Positions 36,566 through 49,208 of a stretch of DNA of 64,000 bases are shown here, in pieces. This DNA comes from Rutidosis leptorrhynchoides (taxonomy: Eukaryota; Streptophyta; Magnoliopsida; Asterales; Asteraceae). Under the pieces are notes generated by a model. The model worked only from the letters and a program-made list of their open reading frames with translations, ran no database searches and was not told the DNA's origin. How positions within the stretch are numbered: position 1 is the stretch's first letter; every line of letters starts with the position of its first letter. A program made the position numbers and the translations under genes. The DNA lies in contig NC_092340.1 of assembly GCF_046630445.1 (NCBI RefSeq), forward strand, positions 363,114,001 to 363,178,000, read 5' to 3'.

Positions 36566-37918
36566 CTAGGGTTGATACTGATACCAGTAGGGGTTCCATG
36601 CATAACCGTATGTGTTATAGAATGCTTCAGCTGGGTTATAAGTAGGATACGGTGGTTGGATCTCTATAGATCAGGGAGGAAATTCGGGCTTTGGAGTAGG
36701 AATATAGTTTCTACCTACATGTTGTCAATGAGCTATGATGTGGTTTTGATGAACTTGCCAATCTTCAAATGCTCGATGTCTAGCATTTTCATATTCTTGT
36801 GAAGCTATAAACCTTTGCATTTCTGTCATTTCATTTCCCCCTCCCACATTACCTGGCTGTTGATCTCTCTCAACCTGTGGATGCCTGCCATCATAACGTG
36901 CTGCCGCGTTGTTTCGTTTCTTTAAGACCTTAGCACCATGATAAACACGCAAATCTATTCTATCGCGGGGTTCTGGTTCTGCCATTAATAATCCCCCCCG
37001 ACTTCTATCCACACCGAGATATTCAGCAATTAAAGTAATAAATATACCACCTCCTATTATGCTACCACGCCTCATACCCCTAACCATAGTCAATAAATAA
37101 TAACCCACACAAAAAGGTATACTTACAGCGTTGTGTGGGTCTCGAATACACATGTGGTAAAACAAATCCTGTTCATTTACCTTTTCCTTATTCTTACCTC
37201 GTTGTGTAATCGAATTGGCTAAAAACCTATGGATTACTCTTAATTCAGCTCTATCAATATCAAGATAAGAGTATAATCCCCCCTGGAATCGGCGATGGCT
37301 AGTCATCCTACTCCATACGTCATTCGTATCAAAATTCTCATCCACCCTCCTACCATAAACTATTAACCTCTGGCAATCATAAGATGCTAGCTCCTCGGGC
37401 GTATATATATCTAAAGCCCGAGCCATGTCTAGTAAAGACATATGGCGCATCTCACCTCCTAATAAAAATCTAATAAAACTACGATCGGTTAAAGTATCTA
37501 CCCGATCATTTATTTCAATAGTACACAATAACTCTATACACCATTCTCTATACACAGGTCTACGCATGTTGAATAAACGTATCCAATCACTAAAAATAGA
37601 ATTACCATACCTTTGAGCAAGTAATTCCCTTATTGGCTCGGCCAATTCCACTACCTCTAATGGTACCCAATCTATAACTCTGGGTACCTCAACATTATTA
37701 GACACAAGGTTGTGCAGGTTCTTTAGATATTTTGGATAGTCTATCCAATATCTATCAAATCTCAAATTCGGATGTAAATCTGCCTCATGAATGTTTGAAT
37801 ATGAAACAATTGGGTGAGGCATATCTAGTCGGTAATGGCTATTAATTTCCTGTTGATTTGTATCTTCCGGAGGAGCATTGCGAGCCTGGGATGAAGATTC
37901 ACCCCTTTCAGTCTGCAA
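36566..37918 (-). pseudogene. Athila ORF1-like (env-position) protein
   Basis: A 397-codon open stretch from 37918 to 36725, then about 50 more codons broken by two stops. It starts MQTERGESSSQ and contains the blocks seen in the truncated copy at 10971-12128 (RELLAQRYGNS, FIRFLLGG, IHRFLANSITQRGKN, DLFYHMCIRDP, IIGGGIFITLIAEYLGV). TGA at 36725-36727 replaces a Cys codon kept in the sister copy. TGA at 36671-36673 replaces Trp. The normal stop would be at 36566-36568. The family is plant-specific, lies after pol in Athila-lineage elements and has no known biochemical role. There is no obvious signal peptide in the visible N-terminus, so calling it an envelope rests on position only. Confidence 0.78.
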
Positions 37919-39742
37919 AATATATCAAACACAATTTTTGTGCATCCAAATATGCATTAGTTTTAGCAAGATAACAACTTAAAACAATCACAATAACATG
38001 TTAAATCAAAATTAAACTTATACACATTTTCACAATTTTTTTTTTACAATTCTATACTTTTCCAAATATGCACATATGAAAATGTAGACAAAGTTCATAA
38101 GCATTTAACTCAAATAACATGTCAAAATAGTCATTACTAACAATTAAACAAGTTTCAAATGGCAATTATATCAAATTAATCAAGTTCATGAATTTTGCAC
38201 GTAAAAAGTCCACTTTAATCTCCAAAAATCATGTTTAGGATCAATGTTTGGATCATTTAACTACATAAACATGTTATACTACTCAATTTAGCAATAATTC
38301 ATAACAAAAATCGGCCATAACCTGTTTATATCAAAAAGCCCTAATTTTGCTCAAGAACACAAACCCTAGATTATTCAAAAATTGAAGTTCAAAGCTTCTA
38401 ATCATGTTAAATAGCATCAATCTAGGTTATACAAGCATAATACACAAACAATTGAAGCATTATTACACTAGAAAGCATCAAAATCGAATTATGTATGAAA
38501 TTATTCAAGAACATTAAAATTCGGATTTAATGGTGTTTAGGTGTAGAAATTTACCAATTTCCTTGAGTAATTCCTTGATAATAGTCTCCTCATTGCGATT
38601 TTATGAAAGATTTGATGAAAAATGATGAAAATTGGCGAATTTGTGATGAATTTTCGTGGGTTTTTCGGGTAAAAATGTGTGTGTGTGTGTGTGTGTGTAT
38701 TGAAATTGGTCTGTTCGACCAGATAACCATCTGGGTTTTGTGACCTCCGCGAGTGCGGTGGTGGGCCAGTTTAAATCACTGCGAGTCTCGGTGGTTTTTT
38801 TTTTTTAAAATAAAAATCTTATAACTTTATAAAACATAAAATTAATTCAAAAATTAAAATTTTGTTTCTTTTTAGGATGAGGGCGTTTCGGATCGATGTC
38901 CTAGTCCGTCCCTCGACAAAATTTTGAAATTAGTCATTTTTAAGCGCGGTTTTAAAAGCAAAGATTTTTGGGTTTTTTAATGTTTTTGTCATACTTTAAT
39001 TCAATAAGATTAAAAATAATGATAATAAAAGTTCTCGTCCCTCCCTCGGGTAAAGCAATTTCGGTTCAATGACCTAGTCTTCAACTCACGACGAATTTTA
39101 AAAATCATATTTTTAACTTAACGAAATAAAGTAAATTATCGTTTTTAAATTCACACCAAACTTAATTAAAAATTCATATTATAAATTCACACCAAACTTA
39201 AATTTAAAATGCATAAAATTAAAAATTCATATTAATAAAATTTTACATCAAACTTATATTATATTTATGTTTTTATACATACAAACTTATATTAAAAATA
39301 TTAATTTTTCAAATATTTACAATTTTAAAGAAGTTTACAATATTAATTTAATATTTATATATTAATTTTAAAAACATGGTAAAAATAAAATTAAAAATCT
39401 TTTTGGCTTTTATCCCACTTTAATCAATCAAATATTATCAAAAATATGCGCCCCTCTTTTCGGTAAAGTAATTTCGGTTCCATGACCTAATTTAACTCAT
39501 GACGAATTTTTGAAATATTTTGGTTTGATTGATTAAAGATATTTATACCTTAAGAATAAACGGTAAATTTCGCAGTGATGTAATAAATTTTTGAATGATA
39601 TCAATAATTTCGGTCGCAAGACCTAATTTTATCGAATATCAATTTAATACTTTATAGCGAACAAATTATCGTTTATTATCAAAAGGTTAAAAATAAAAAT
39701 AAAAAATGAAAACTGTACAAACTTACCTGTGATATAGATTTC
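37919..39742 (-). other. AT-rich spacer between zinc-knuckle ORF and ORF1-like gene
   Basis: No gene. It holds a GT microsatellite (38677-38699), a GC palindrome variant (CCTCCGCGAGTGCGGTGG, 38743-38760) and two or three diverged direct repeats of about 60 bases containing 'gtaaagnaatttcggtt' and 'acgaattttnaaa' (39050-39110 and 39460-39515, weaker at 38880-38935). Confidence 0.6.
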
Positions 39743-40159
39743 TTAGTGATATGCTCTAGCCCACTCATAAGATAGTCGGACTAATTGGTTTTCCATGGCT
39801 ACATAGGCGTAACCTCGAGCATTTATCGTTTTTTCTTCTAAACATATGAACGGTCCATCTCTGCATAAAGTAACAAATTCAGTGTTTGAATAGGTTTGAT
39901 TATTTAAACATTTACCTTCGTGTGACCATTTTCTGCATTTGTGACATCTTTCAAGGTGTCGTGCTCTTCTTTTCGCTGCGGATTTTGATTTTCCTTTACC
40001 AAATTGTAACTTATTATCTTCGCATCTGGATTCTTTTCTTACTCCGTCCAATTTTTCTCTGATTACTGATACCAGTTCACTCGAAAGTGTGTCATTATTA
40101 CGTTTAGTGATCAAAGCGTATAGCATTAGACCATGGTTTAGTTCACAGGAAGTCTTCAT
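39743..40159 (-). CDS. Small zinc-knuckle-like ORF downstream of integrase, function unknown
   Basis: An intact 138-codon ORF lies between the integrase C-terminus and the ORF1-like gene of the Athila element. A basic stretch (GKSKSAAKRRARHLERC) leads into CHKCRKWSHEGKC, a CX2CX4HX3C arrangement close to a retroviral CCHC zinc knuckle (usual last spacing X4). The rest shows no family I recognise. It stays open while nearly all neighbouring Athila ORFs are broken. A nucleic-acid-binding accessory role is an inference; it could also be a displaced part of another protein or a captured host fragment. Confidence 0.5.
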   Translation of the reverse strand: MKTSCELNHGLMLYALITKRNNDTLSSELVSVIREKLDGVRKESRCEDNKLQFGKGKSKSAAKRRARHLERCHKCRKWSHEGKCLNNQTYSNTEFVTLCRDGPFICLEEKTINARGYAYVAMENQLVRLSYEWARAYH

Positions 40160-40299
40160 TTCGTAAAAACCTAAAAAAATAAAAATTCAGAATGGGGGGA
40201 GAAGACTAGTTCTTTAGGGTCTGCTAGGGAAAGACCATTCGGGTTCCATTTTCGAGAACTACACGAAAATAGAAAATCTAACTCTAACAGAAATACATA

Positions 40300-42198
40300 T
40301 TATCGTTTAAAGACTTGATTCTCCCCACGCTTAGTTAGCTGTGGTATCGAATTGTGATTAACTTCGTTGTCAACTTCCATTGGACTATCTATGTAATGTT
40401 TAACTCTGTGACCATTAACTTTAAATTCAATCCCATTTGAATTTATTAATTCTACTGTTCCGTATGGGAAAACTCTTTTGACTATGAATGGTCCAGACCA
40501 TCTTGATTTCAATTTTCCAGGAAATAGCTTGAATCGTGAATTAAAAAGAAGAACTCTTTCTCCTTCTTTAAATTCTTTTGAACTTCTGATTCTTTTATCA
40601 TGCCATTTCTTCGTTCTTTCCTTATAGATTAACGAATTTTCGTATGCTTCATGTCTTAATTCTTCTAATTCGTTTAATTAACTTAATCGTAGACGTCCAG
40701 CTTCATGTAAATCAAGATTACATGTCTTCAAAGCCCAAAATGCTTTGTGTTCAATTTCTACTGGAAGATGACATGCTTTTCCGTAAACGAGTTTGAAAGG
40801 TGTGGTTCCAATTGGAGTTTTGTAGGCTGTTCTAAAAGCCCAGAGTGCATCCTCCAATTTAATGGACCATTCCTTCGGATTTGATCCTACGGTTTTCTCT
40901 AGAATACGTTTTAAAGCTTGGTTGGTATTTTCAACTTGTCCACTTGTTTGTGGATGATAAGCAGTGGAGATTTTATGAGTTACTCCATATCTTTTAAGAA
41001 CTTTCTCAAGTTGATTATTACAAAAATGAGTTCCCCGATCACTTATTAAAGCTTTCGGTGTTCCAAACCTTGCAAAAAGACGTTTTAAAAAGTTGACTAC
41101 AACTCGTGCATCGTTAGTTGGGAGAGCTTGTGCTTCTGCCCATTTAGATACATAATCAATGGCTACGAGAATGTATAAATTATTATGAGATTTTGGAAAT
41201 GGACCCATAAAGTCAATACCCCAAATGTCAAATACTTCGCATACTTGAATGACATTTTGTGGCATTTCATCACGTTGACTTATTTTTCCGGCCCTTTGAC
41301 AAGCATCACATGATTTGCAAAGAAGGTGTGCGTCTTTGTAAATTGTAGGCCAATAGAATCCAGCATCGTAAACTTTTCTTGCTGTTAGTTGAGGCCCATA
41401 ATGCCCTCATGTTGGTCCTGTGTGACAATGGTTTAAAATTTTACTAGCTTTATCTCCGAATACACATCGGCGTATTATTCCATCGGGACAACTTTTAAAA
41501 AAATGTGGATCTTCTCAGAAATAGTGTTTTATATCACTGAAGAATTTCTTTCGTTTTTGGTACGATAATCCCTTTTCAAGGAATCCACATACTAAGTAGT
41601 TTGCATAGTCTGCAAACCATGGTATTTCATTATAATCTATCTTCAATAGATATTCTTCAGGAAAGTTGTCTTGTATAGCCGATTCATTTAGAACTTCTAA
41701 TTCAGGATTTTCAAGACGAGAAAGATGATCGGCTGCTAGATTTTCTGCTCTCTTTTTATCTCGGATTTCAATATCAAACTCTTGTAATAGTAAGATCCAA
41801 TGGATTAATCTTGGTTTAGCATCTTGTTTCGAAAATAGGTATCTAAGAGCAGAATGGTCGGTATAGACCACCGTTTTAGCTAGAACGAGATATGATCGAA
41901 ATTTGTCAAAAGCAAAGACAATAGCAAGGAGTTCTTTTTCAGTAGTTGTGTAATTTGTTTGTGCTCCTTGTAATGTCTTACTAGCATAATATATAGGTTG
42001 AAATCGTTTTTCAATCCTTTGTCCTAAAACGGCTCCCATTGCAAAATCACTTGCATCGCACATTAGTTCAAATGGTAGATTCCAATTTGGTGTTATCATG
42101 ATCGGCGCATTAGTGAGTTTTTCTTTAAGAATATTAAAAGATTTAATGCATTCATCTGAAAAGATGAATGGAGCATCCTTTTCTAGGAGTTTGTTCAT
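40300..42198 (-). pseudogene. Athila RNase H and integrase, broken
   Basis: Minus strand. 42198-41515 carries RNase H ([46 protein letters not shown]). After interruptions comes integrase: zinc-finger cysteines near 41300, then the DDE core at 41265-40678 ([35 protein letters not shown]). A C-terminal piece at 40512-40300 ([19 protein letters not shown]) is typical of Athila-type integrase tails. Stops or shifts fall near 41515, 41400 and 40675. Together these domains would remove RNA and insert the cDNA. Catalytic residues are readable but not in one frame. Confidence 0.88.
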
Positions 42199-42234
42199 AG
42201 GAGTGGCAATTTTAGAAAAATCTTTTATGAAACG

Positions 42235-44283
42235 TCAGTAAAAACCGGCATGCCCTAGAAAACTCCTAACTCCTCTAACATTGGTGGGATGTGGAAGTTT
42301 AGCAATTACATCTACTTTAGCTCTATCCACTTCAATTCCTTCCTTTAAAATTTTATGTCCAAGAACGATGCCTTCTTTAACCATGAAATGGCATTTATCC
42401 CAATTAAGTACTAGATTTGATTGTTCGCATCTAATAAGCATTCGTTCCAGATTAACTAGACATGATTCAAATGTATCACTGAAGACTGAAAAGTCATCCA
42501 TGAAAACTTCCATGCATTCTTCTATCATGTCGTGAAAAATTGCCATCATGCACCTTTGAAAGGTTGCAGGGGCGTTGCAAAGTCTAAATGGCATGCGTTT
42601 GTAAGCAAAGTACCATAAGGGCACGTGAATGTGGTTTTCTCTTGGTCTTCGGGTGCTATTGGAATTTGAAAATATCAGGAAAAACCATCAAGAAAACAAT
42701 AGCAACTATTTCCGGCTAATCTTTCCAACATTTGATCAATAAAAGGTAAGGGAAAGTGATCTTTTCTGGTGGCGTCATTTAATTTTATATAATCAATACA
42801 TACACGCCATCCTGTTACAGTCCTAGTAGGAATAAACTCATTTTTCTCATTTGTAATGACAGTCATGCCACCCTTCTTAGGCACGCATTGAACTGGGCTT
42901 ACCCATTGACTATCAGAAATTGGATAAATTAAACTGCATCAAATAGTTTAATAATTTCTTTCTTAACAACATCTTGCATATTAGTATTTAGTCTTCGTTG
43001 GCATTGCACATACGTTTTATGACCTTCTTCCATAAGGATTTTATGTGTGCAATACGAAGGACTTATTCCTTTAATATCATGAATTTTCCATGCAATAGCT
43101 GGTTTATGAGCTTTTAGCACAGAATTAGTTGTGATTTCTCATTTTCAGTAAGAGAAGACGATATTATTACAGGCAATTCAGATTCACCATGTAAATAAGC
43201 GTATTCCAAATGGTTTGGAAGTGGCTTTAACTCTAATATCGGAGGTTCTTCTATCGATGATTTGTATCGATATCTGTCTTCTTCTTTTAGCATTTGAATT
43301 TCTTCTGTTGTTGGTTCATATCCATTAGCCATTAGTGTAGCTAACATTTCAGTTTCAACAATTGGTTCAGTACCTTCTCCTAAAGAACATTCTCCTGTTC
43401 CTTGTAATTCTGGAAATTCTTCTAACAATTCTGCATGTGAATCTATAGTTTGAATATAATAACATGTATCATCTGCAGATTGCGGTTGTTGCATTGCTCT
43501 ATCAACTGAAAAGGTAATACTCTCGTCCTCTATACTTAGGGTCAATTTCTTACCAAACACGTCTATCATTGCTTTAGCCGTGTTTAAGAATGGTCTTCCT
43601 AATATGAGAGGAACTTGAGAATCTTCTTCCATGTCCAGAACAACAAAATCTACTGGAAATACTAAAGTACCAACTTTAACTAGCATGTTTTCCATTATCC
43701 CTCTAGGATATTTTACTGATATATCGGCTAGTTGTGTGCTTATTCATGTTGGTTTCAATTCTCCAAGGTCTAGTTTAGTGTATAGTGAATACGGCATTAA
43801 ATTTATACTAGCACCTAAATCTGCCAATGCTTCTATTGAACTAAGACTACCCAGAAAACATGGAATTGTGAAACTTCCTGGATCGGATAGTTTTTCTGGT
43901 ATCTTATTCAACAGCACTGGTGAACAATTAGCATTCATAGTAACAGCCGAGAGTTCTTCCATTTTCTTTCTATTTGAGATTAGATCTTTCAGAAATTTAG
44001 CATATCAAGGCATTCCTGAAATTACATCAATGAAAGGAAGATTTACATTTATCTGTTTAAACATATCCAAGAATTTGGATTGCTCGGCTTCAAGTTTCTC
44101 TTTTTTCATCTTACTCGGCTAAGGAAGTGGTGGTTGATATGGTTTAACATAAGGTTTAGCCTTAACTGTGTTATTTTCATTAACCTTTTCAACTACCGGT
44201 TCTTTTTCATTATCTTGTTCAGGTTGTGGTTCTTGTGGATTAGGAATAGCTTCATCAGAAATTATAGGTATTTCAGTGGTTTA
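42235..44283 (-). pseudogene. Athila protease and reverse transcriptase, broken
   Basis: Minus strand, just downstream of the nested insertion. The protease-like active-site motif LADLGASINLMP (near 43860) is followed by a stop at about 43744, then LILGRPFLNTAKAMID in 43695-43114. RT starts near 43120 (WKIHDIKGISPSYCTHKI), continues through GWRVCIDYIKLND (about 42810), and has FMDDFSVFSDTF (about 42500) as its catalytic motif. Frames change near 42900 and 42640. Five or more stops were seen, several explicable as C-to-T changes on one strand. The extra sequence between protease and RT is normal for the lineage. Confidence 0.88.
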
Positions 44284-46703
44284 TGTAGCGACCCCGACAA
44301 ATCGTCAAGTGACGGCGTCGACTACGTAGGTCCCATTACCTGGTCATAAGTCTTTAAAACAGACGTTTGACCCAAAATATGTCTCATCCATTCAAGTGTA
44401 AAGATTGTTTCAAAGTTTACAAAGATAATTGACCACAAGTTAAGTTACAACGTTATAAGTACAAATGAAAACTATGCGACACAGTTTAAATAAGTTCAAA
44501 AGATGCTCCAAAGTGCATGTATACTCGACATCCAAGCAAGTATCAAAAGAGTGCGGAAGCATGTATCACTAAGCATTCATAACCTGAGAAAACATAGAAG
44601 AATCTGTCAACGAAAACGTTGGTGAAATCATAGGTTTAGTAAGTATTAAACGTTGTTTTTGAACCACAAGATTTTGTATTTCCATAACGTAGATTATCCA
44701 AATCATTTGCATTCCAAAAGTGTTGTTATACGCGAGCACTCAATTATCAAAACTTAACCAACGTTACCCCATCACACAGTGCTAGAACCCACACTAAAAC
44801 ACAAAAATATATTTCATCCGCATAACGGTAGCGAACCGTCCGAATGAGGGTTTGTTAAACCCGTATGGCCACACAATATAAGTTCTTGCTTACACCCTGC
44901 AAGTGTAATTAATGATAATCGAATTGAGGCATTTTTGTTCTAACTCGCACGTGGAATGTTTGTTTTCACACTTGTGTTCAAAACATAAAAGTAAGTAGTA
45001 CAAGATGTAACAAAGTATATGTTTTCTCAGCCCACGATTTAAAAGTATAAAAGTTGTTGAAAAGGTGGGACTATGATCTCACCTTGAGCGCAAGAGTTAA
45101 TAAAGTACTTCAACGAGTAAACGCGTGCAAAGACAAGGCTAGTCTTGACCTAAACATATAGGTTATATCAATAACGGTAAACACAAACGGTCAAAGATGT
45201 TCAATTAGTCCTATGGCTCGTTACGACTCGATTATGTAGCATGTGAATCAATTAGTCAAGTTTCATGCACGATACAAGTAACTAAGCATGTTAGAACGAT
45301 CGTATAATTGTTTGGTTAAGTTTGACTAAAAGTCAAACTTGGTCAAAGTCAAGGTCAACGGGGTCGGGTCGGGTATCCGACAATTTTCCCATGATGAGAA
45401 ATCATTTATGAGCAGAATGGCCAAGTTTCATGTTAATCGGAGTTACGGTTAAGCGGGAAACATTTTGTGAAAGGAAAAATAAAAACAAAAATGAGCTGGG
45501 CATATGCGCGGCGCGCACCCAAGTGTAAATCCTGGTCAGAACTTAACCACGAAGGCAAACATCTGGGATTTCTAATTCTGCGCGGCGCGCAATACCTGGG
45601 AAACATGCAGTTTGCAGAAAAATGGTCCAAGTCACGAACCAAAACTCAAATTAACATATTTTATGAACCGAAAACATCCAAAATGCATACTATATATCGT
45701 TGGAAAGGTAATTTGACAAGGAAAACAACTAAACACGTTTCATCAAACAAAAACATCAATTTCAATAACCGATTTTCCGTCAAGTGATCATTAAGAATCC
45801 ATTTTCAAAGTTTCAAGCTCATCAAATGCATTTTAAGTTTCGGGAATCCAATTCACACATGTGATATGCCGTTTTGAAGGTGATCAAACACACATTGTAA
45901 CAAAACACTTAACAACAATATCTCATAGCATTTGACGCATCAAAAGTTCATGTAAAGCTTATCAAACCCTAATCCAAGTTCACCAAATCACTAATCATGT
46001 TCTTGGAGTTTCCTAAATCAACATATACATCAAAACGAAGCTAATGATACTAGTAACACTTTTAAAACATGCACTTTAACAATCTAACAACATTTGATCA
46101 TCCAAAATCAAGGATTTAGCAAGTAATTTTCATATTGAACTAGTCACACCAAAAACAACGAATCGAGCATACAAATTACATACACGACATCACAATGAGC
46201 CATAGACGCTAATTAACAACTTTATAAGTCAAGAACACGAATTTAAAGAAATCTAGTGTTTTAGAAATGTTACCCAAATGAGATGAAGTTGGTACCAAAA
46301 CGAAGAGGAAGTTGCAAGGAGCTCAAATATGTAATTTGTTTTGCAAAATACCCGCTAGATCATAAATGGATGATGAATCTTTGTGTTTGGAGTTAGAGAG
46401 AAAATGGAGGAAGTAATAAAATGGAGGAGGTGATATTGAAAGGGTGGAAAGGGTTTGACCCTTTGACCTAGTCAAAGGTTTGAACCCTTGGCAAGTTTGG
46501 TCCCTCAACTATGAATCGGGTGCGGGAATTAACCGAACGAATTATTTTAAATTTCACGGGAGTACGGGAGATATTAAAATCCGATAACGAGAATATTTAA
46601 AATGTTACTTAACAAAGGATATGAATCTAGATACGAAGGGTATTATTTAAAAAGAAAAAGACGGGCGTTAAAATAATTTAACGGAAAAATGCGGGATGTT
46701 ACA
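44284..46703 (-). repeat. 3' LTR of nested Tekay-like element
   Basis: Plus-strand ends are TGTAGCGACCCC and GGGATGTTACA. It has one GCGCGGCGCGC motif at each of two sites (45506-45516 and 45580-45590), where the partner LTR has two at each. Confidence 0.93.
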
Positions 46704-46867
46704 TTATCCACACCTCAAAAGAAATTTCGTCCCGAAATTTAGTTGGAAGTAATAATCGATGCCTCTCACTCGAGACCGGAGATGTCAATGCTATGAATAA
46801 GTGAAGGTACGTCCTTGAGTGTTCTCATGAATTTGGATAGTTAGGGTTTCACGTTGTATTAAGGTTT

Positions 46868-46911
<44 letters not shown>

Positions 46912-49208
46912 GATCCCTGGTTTCAACTGGTTTTCCTATGAAGAGTAGTTTGTCATCGATAGTTGATGTATCTAGCAGGATTGCACGTTCCTGTTCCGCA
47001 GGACACGTTTCTAAGTTTGTTACACGAAATGTAGGGTAAACGGAAACTTAATTGAGTCGGAAGTTCTAAACGGTAGGAAGCGGTTCCAATACGCCCCAAG
47101 GTTTCAAAAGGTTCAATATTGCGGATATAGCCTTTCTCGATTTCCCAAAATGGATTACACCCTTCCAAGGTGCGGTTTCTCAATATTACGCGGTTACACA
47201 CTGGGTTTGGTGAGGTTTTCATCTAAGTTTGGTATAACTCTTCTGGCGACAATGGGTTGTCTCGAGCCCTTCTCGGACTTGAACGATCTCAATTGTTGTT
47301 TCTTGATGGAGTTCAGATTTCGGTGGTTGATGCTTTGGTTAAATGAACAGGGGTATGACATTAGCGGTCATATAGGGTTTCGGAAAGTGCGTGTGAACAC
47401 ACGAGTGGTATCTACTGTTGTAAGAGTGATCTACTAAAGGTGACAATACGAGTTTGTGACATGTCTTTCCAAGACGTAAATCGTTCGTTTGCTCGGTTCG
47501 TCGGTTTGTGGGTGGTACGCGGTACTCATGTCTAAGCGGGTCTCCAAGGTTTCTTGCAAAACTAGAAGTGAAACGAGTATTTCGATACGTGATAATTGAC
47601 AAAGATGCACCGTGTTGGAATAGAATCTCTTAATATACGTTTGAACAAGTTAGTTAGGGTTCGAAAATGTTCGTTAGAACTATTCACCCTCGTGGCGAAT
47701 ACTATTGTAATATGAAGAGTTTCTCTATCCATGGAGAAATGTTACAAGGAGTTTCCTTAAACGAAAATGCGAGCGATAAAGATAGGAGTGAAATGAGGAC
47801 TTAGAATAGGATGAGCTTACATCTCGGGGTTGCCATAACGTGCCTCTAGTTGTCAAAAGTTGAAGTCTGAAAGAGAAACGAGGTAGTACACGTAGTTGTA
47901 TAGTTCGGGGTTGAATAATAGTTGACCGATTATCAGAAACACAAGGGCGTTAAGTCAAAGAAGAGTGAAGTATCGTTGGATTGTGTGTTATCTTAAATTC
48001 CAGTAATATTAGACGGTGACGGTGAAATAACAGAGGTAGGTAGTGTGGTACGGGATGACGAGAAAATTGATCGGATCCACAATTTAGTATTCGAATTTTT
48101 CGTGCAAAATAACGAATTTTAGTTATGTTGATTTTTGAGACGAGAGAGTATGCCTTTCGGCGTTCAAGTAGAAATATTTCCATGTTTGAGTTCCATCTGT
48201 TGCTATACGATTTTAACTAGAATTGTTGGTGTGAAGAATCACGCTCAAGGTTCGAACACGGAGAGGTTTAAAGTTTTCCTTAGTGAGTTAACGAGTTTAA
48301 AAGTCGTGTAACACGAGAAAAGTCGGAAATGAATCTTCGGTAAAAATAGACGAGATCTAAGATTTTACGAATACAAGTCTGAGTTGGGAGAGTTTCCTGA
48401 TTACATGTGGCTTGATTTCGAGATTGATTGTAATGCCTTGACCATTAACATCATGGTCTAGAAAATTGGACTTCGTTCAACAGAAATTCTCACTCGGAGA
48501 ATTTGGTATAAAGTTGCTCTTTTCTCAAAAGTTCGAGCGTAAGATGGTGATGTTGTTCGTTTTCCTTCTTTACTTAAATAAGTTAAGATGTCATCTATAA
48601 ATACGATAACAGATTTGTCTAGATAAGTTGCATACGTGGTTTAGGAGGTTCATGAATACGGACGGAGTCCTAAATAAATCAAACGGTACTAAGAGAGATT
48701 TACAACTAACGTTGCGAGTTCGGAAATGGCTTAGGAGACATCGTCTCCCTTAACCCCCAATTGATGATAACCAGAACGGAGGTCGATTTGGAATACACGG
48801 GATCCACGCAAATAATCATGAGGTAATGGATACGAGGAAGAGAGTATTGGTTTCCAACCGAAAGTTACTTAGTTCACAATAATCTATACATAAATGTAGG
48901 GCAACAATTTCTCCTTAATGAATAGGTTTTGAGTTCCTTAGTTCTATAGGTGTCGAGTCCAATTTCTTAACGCATATCCTCCGATAAAATTTATAGGCAC
49001 ACAATATTTTCCGTCGGTCACTTAAATCGTCTAAGTAGTATCTGGGGAAAAGAGGTGGAATATAAAGAGCACGAGTCAAATCCTTGGTTATAAAAGGTCT
49101 AACGGTACTCGAATCGAATAAGTATGAAATATACGGTTTGTTGTGAAGAAACGTACCCGTGACTAGTCCATCATCGTCTCGGGCATCCTAGGTGTCGATG
49201 TTGTAAGT
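46704..49208 (-). pseudogene. Decayed pol of nested Tekay-like element
   Basis: Minus-strand remnants in several frames: a protease-like LVTGTF block just after gag (about 49160), [10 protein letters not shown] of RT (about 48760-48790), FIDDIL (about 48590-48601, the RT catalytic motif) and an integrase-tail block RIGTASYRLELPTQLS (about 47090-47040). About 500 bases around the protease are missing relative to the intact relative at 2499-6917, and most of RNase H and integrase is unrecognisable. A T run of about 40 bases lies at 46870-46909. The element could move only with proteins supplied in trans. Confidence 0.82.
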
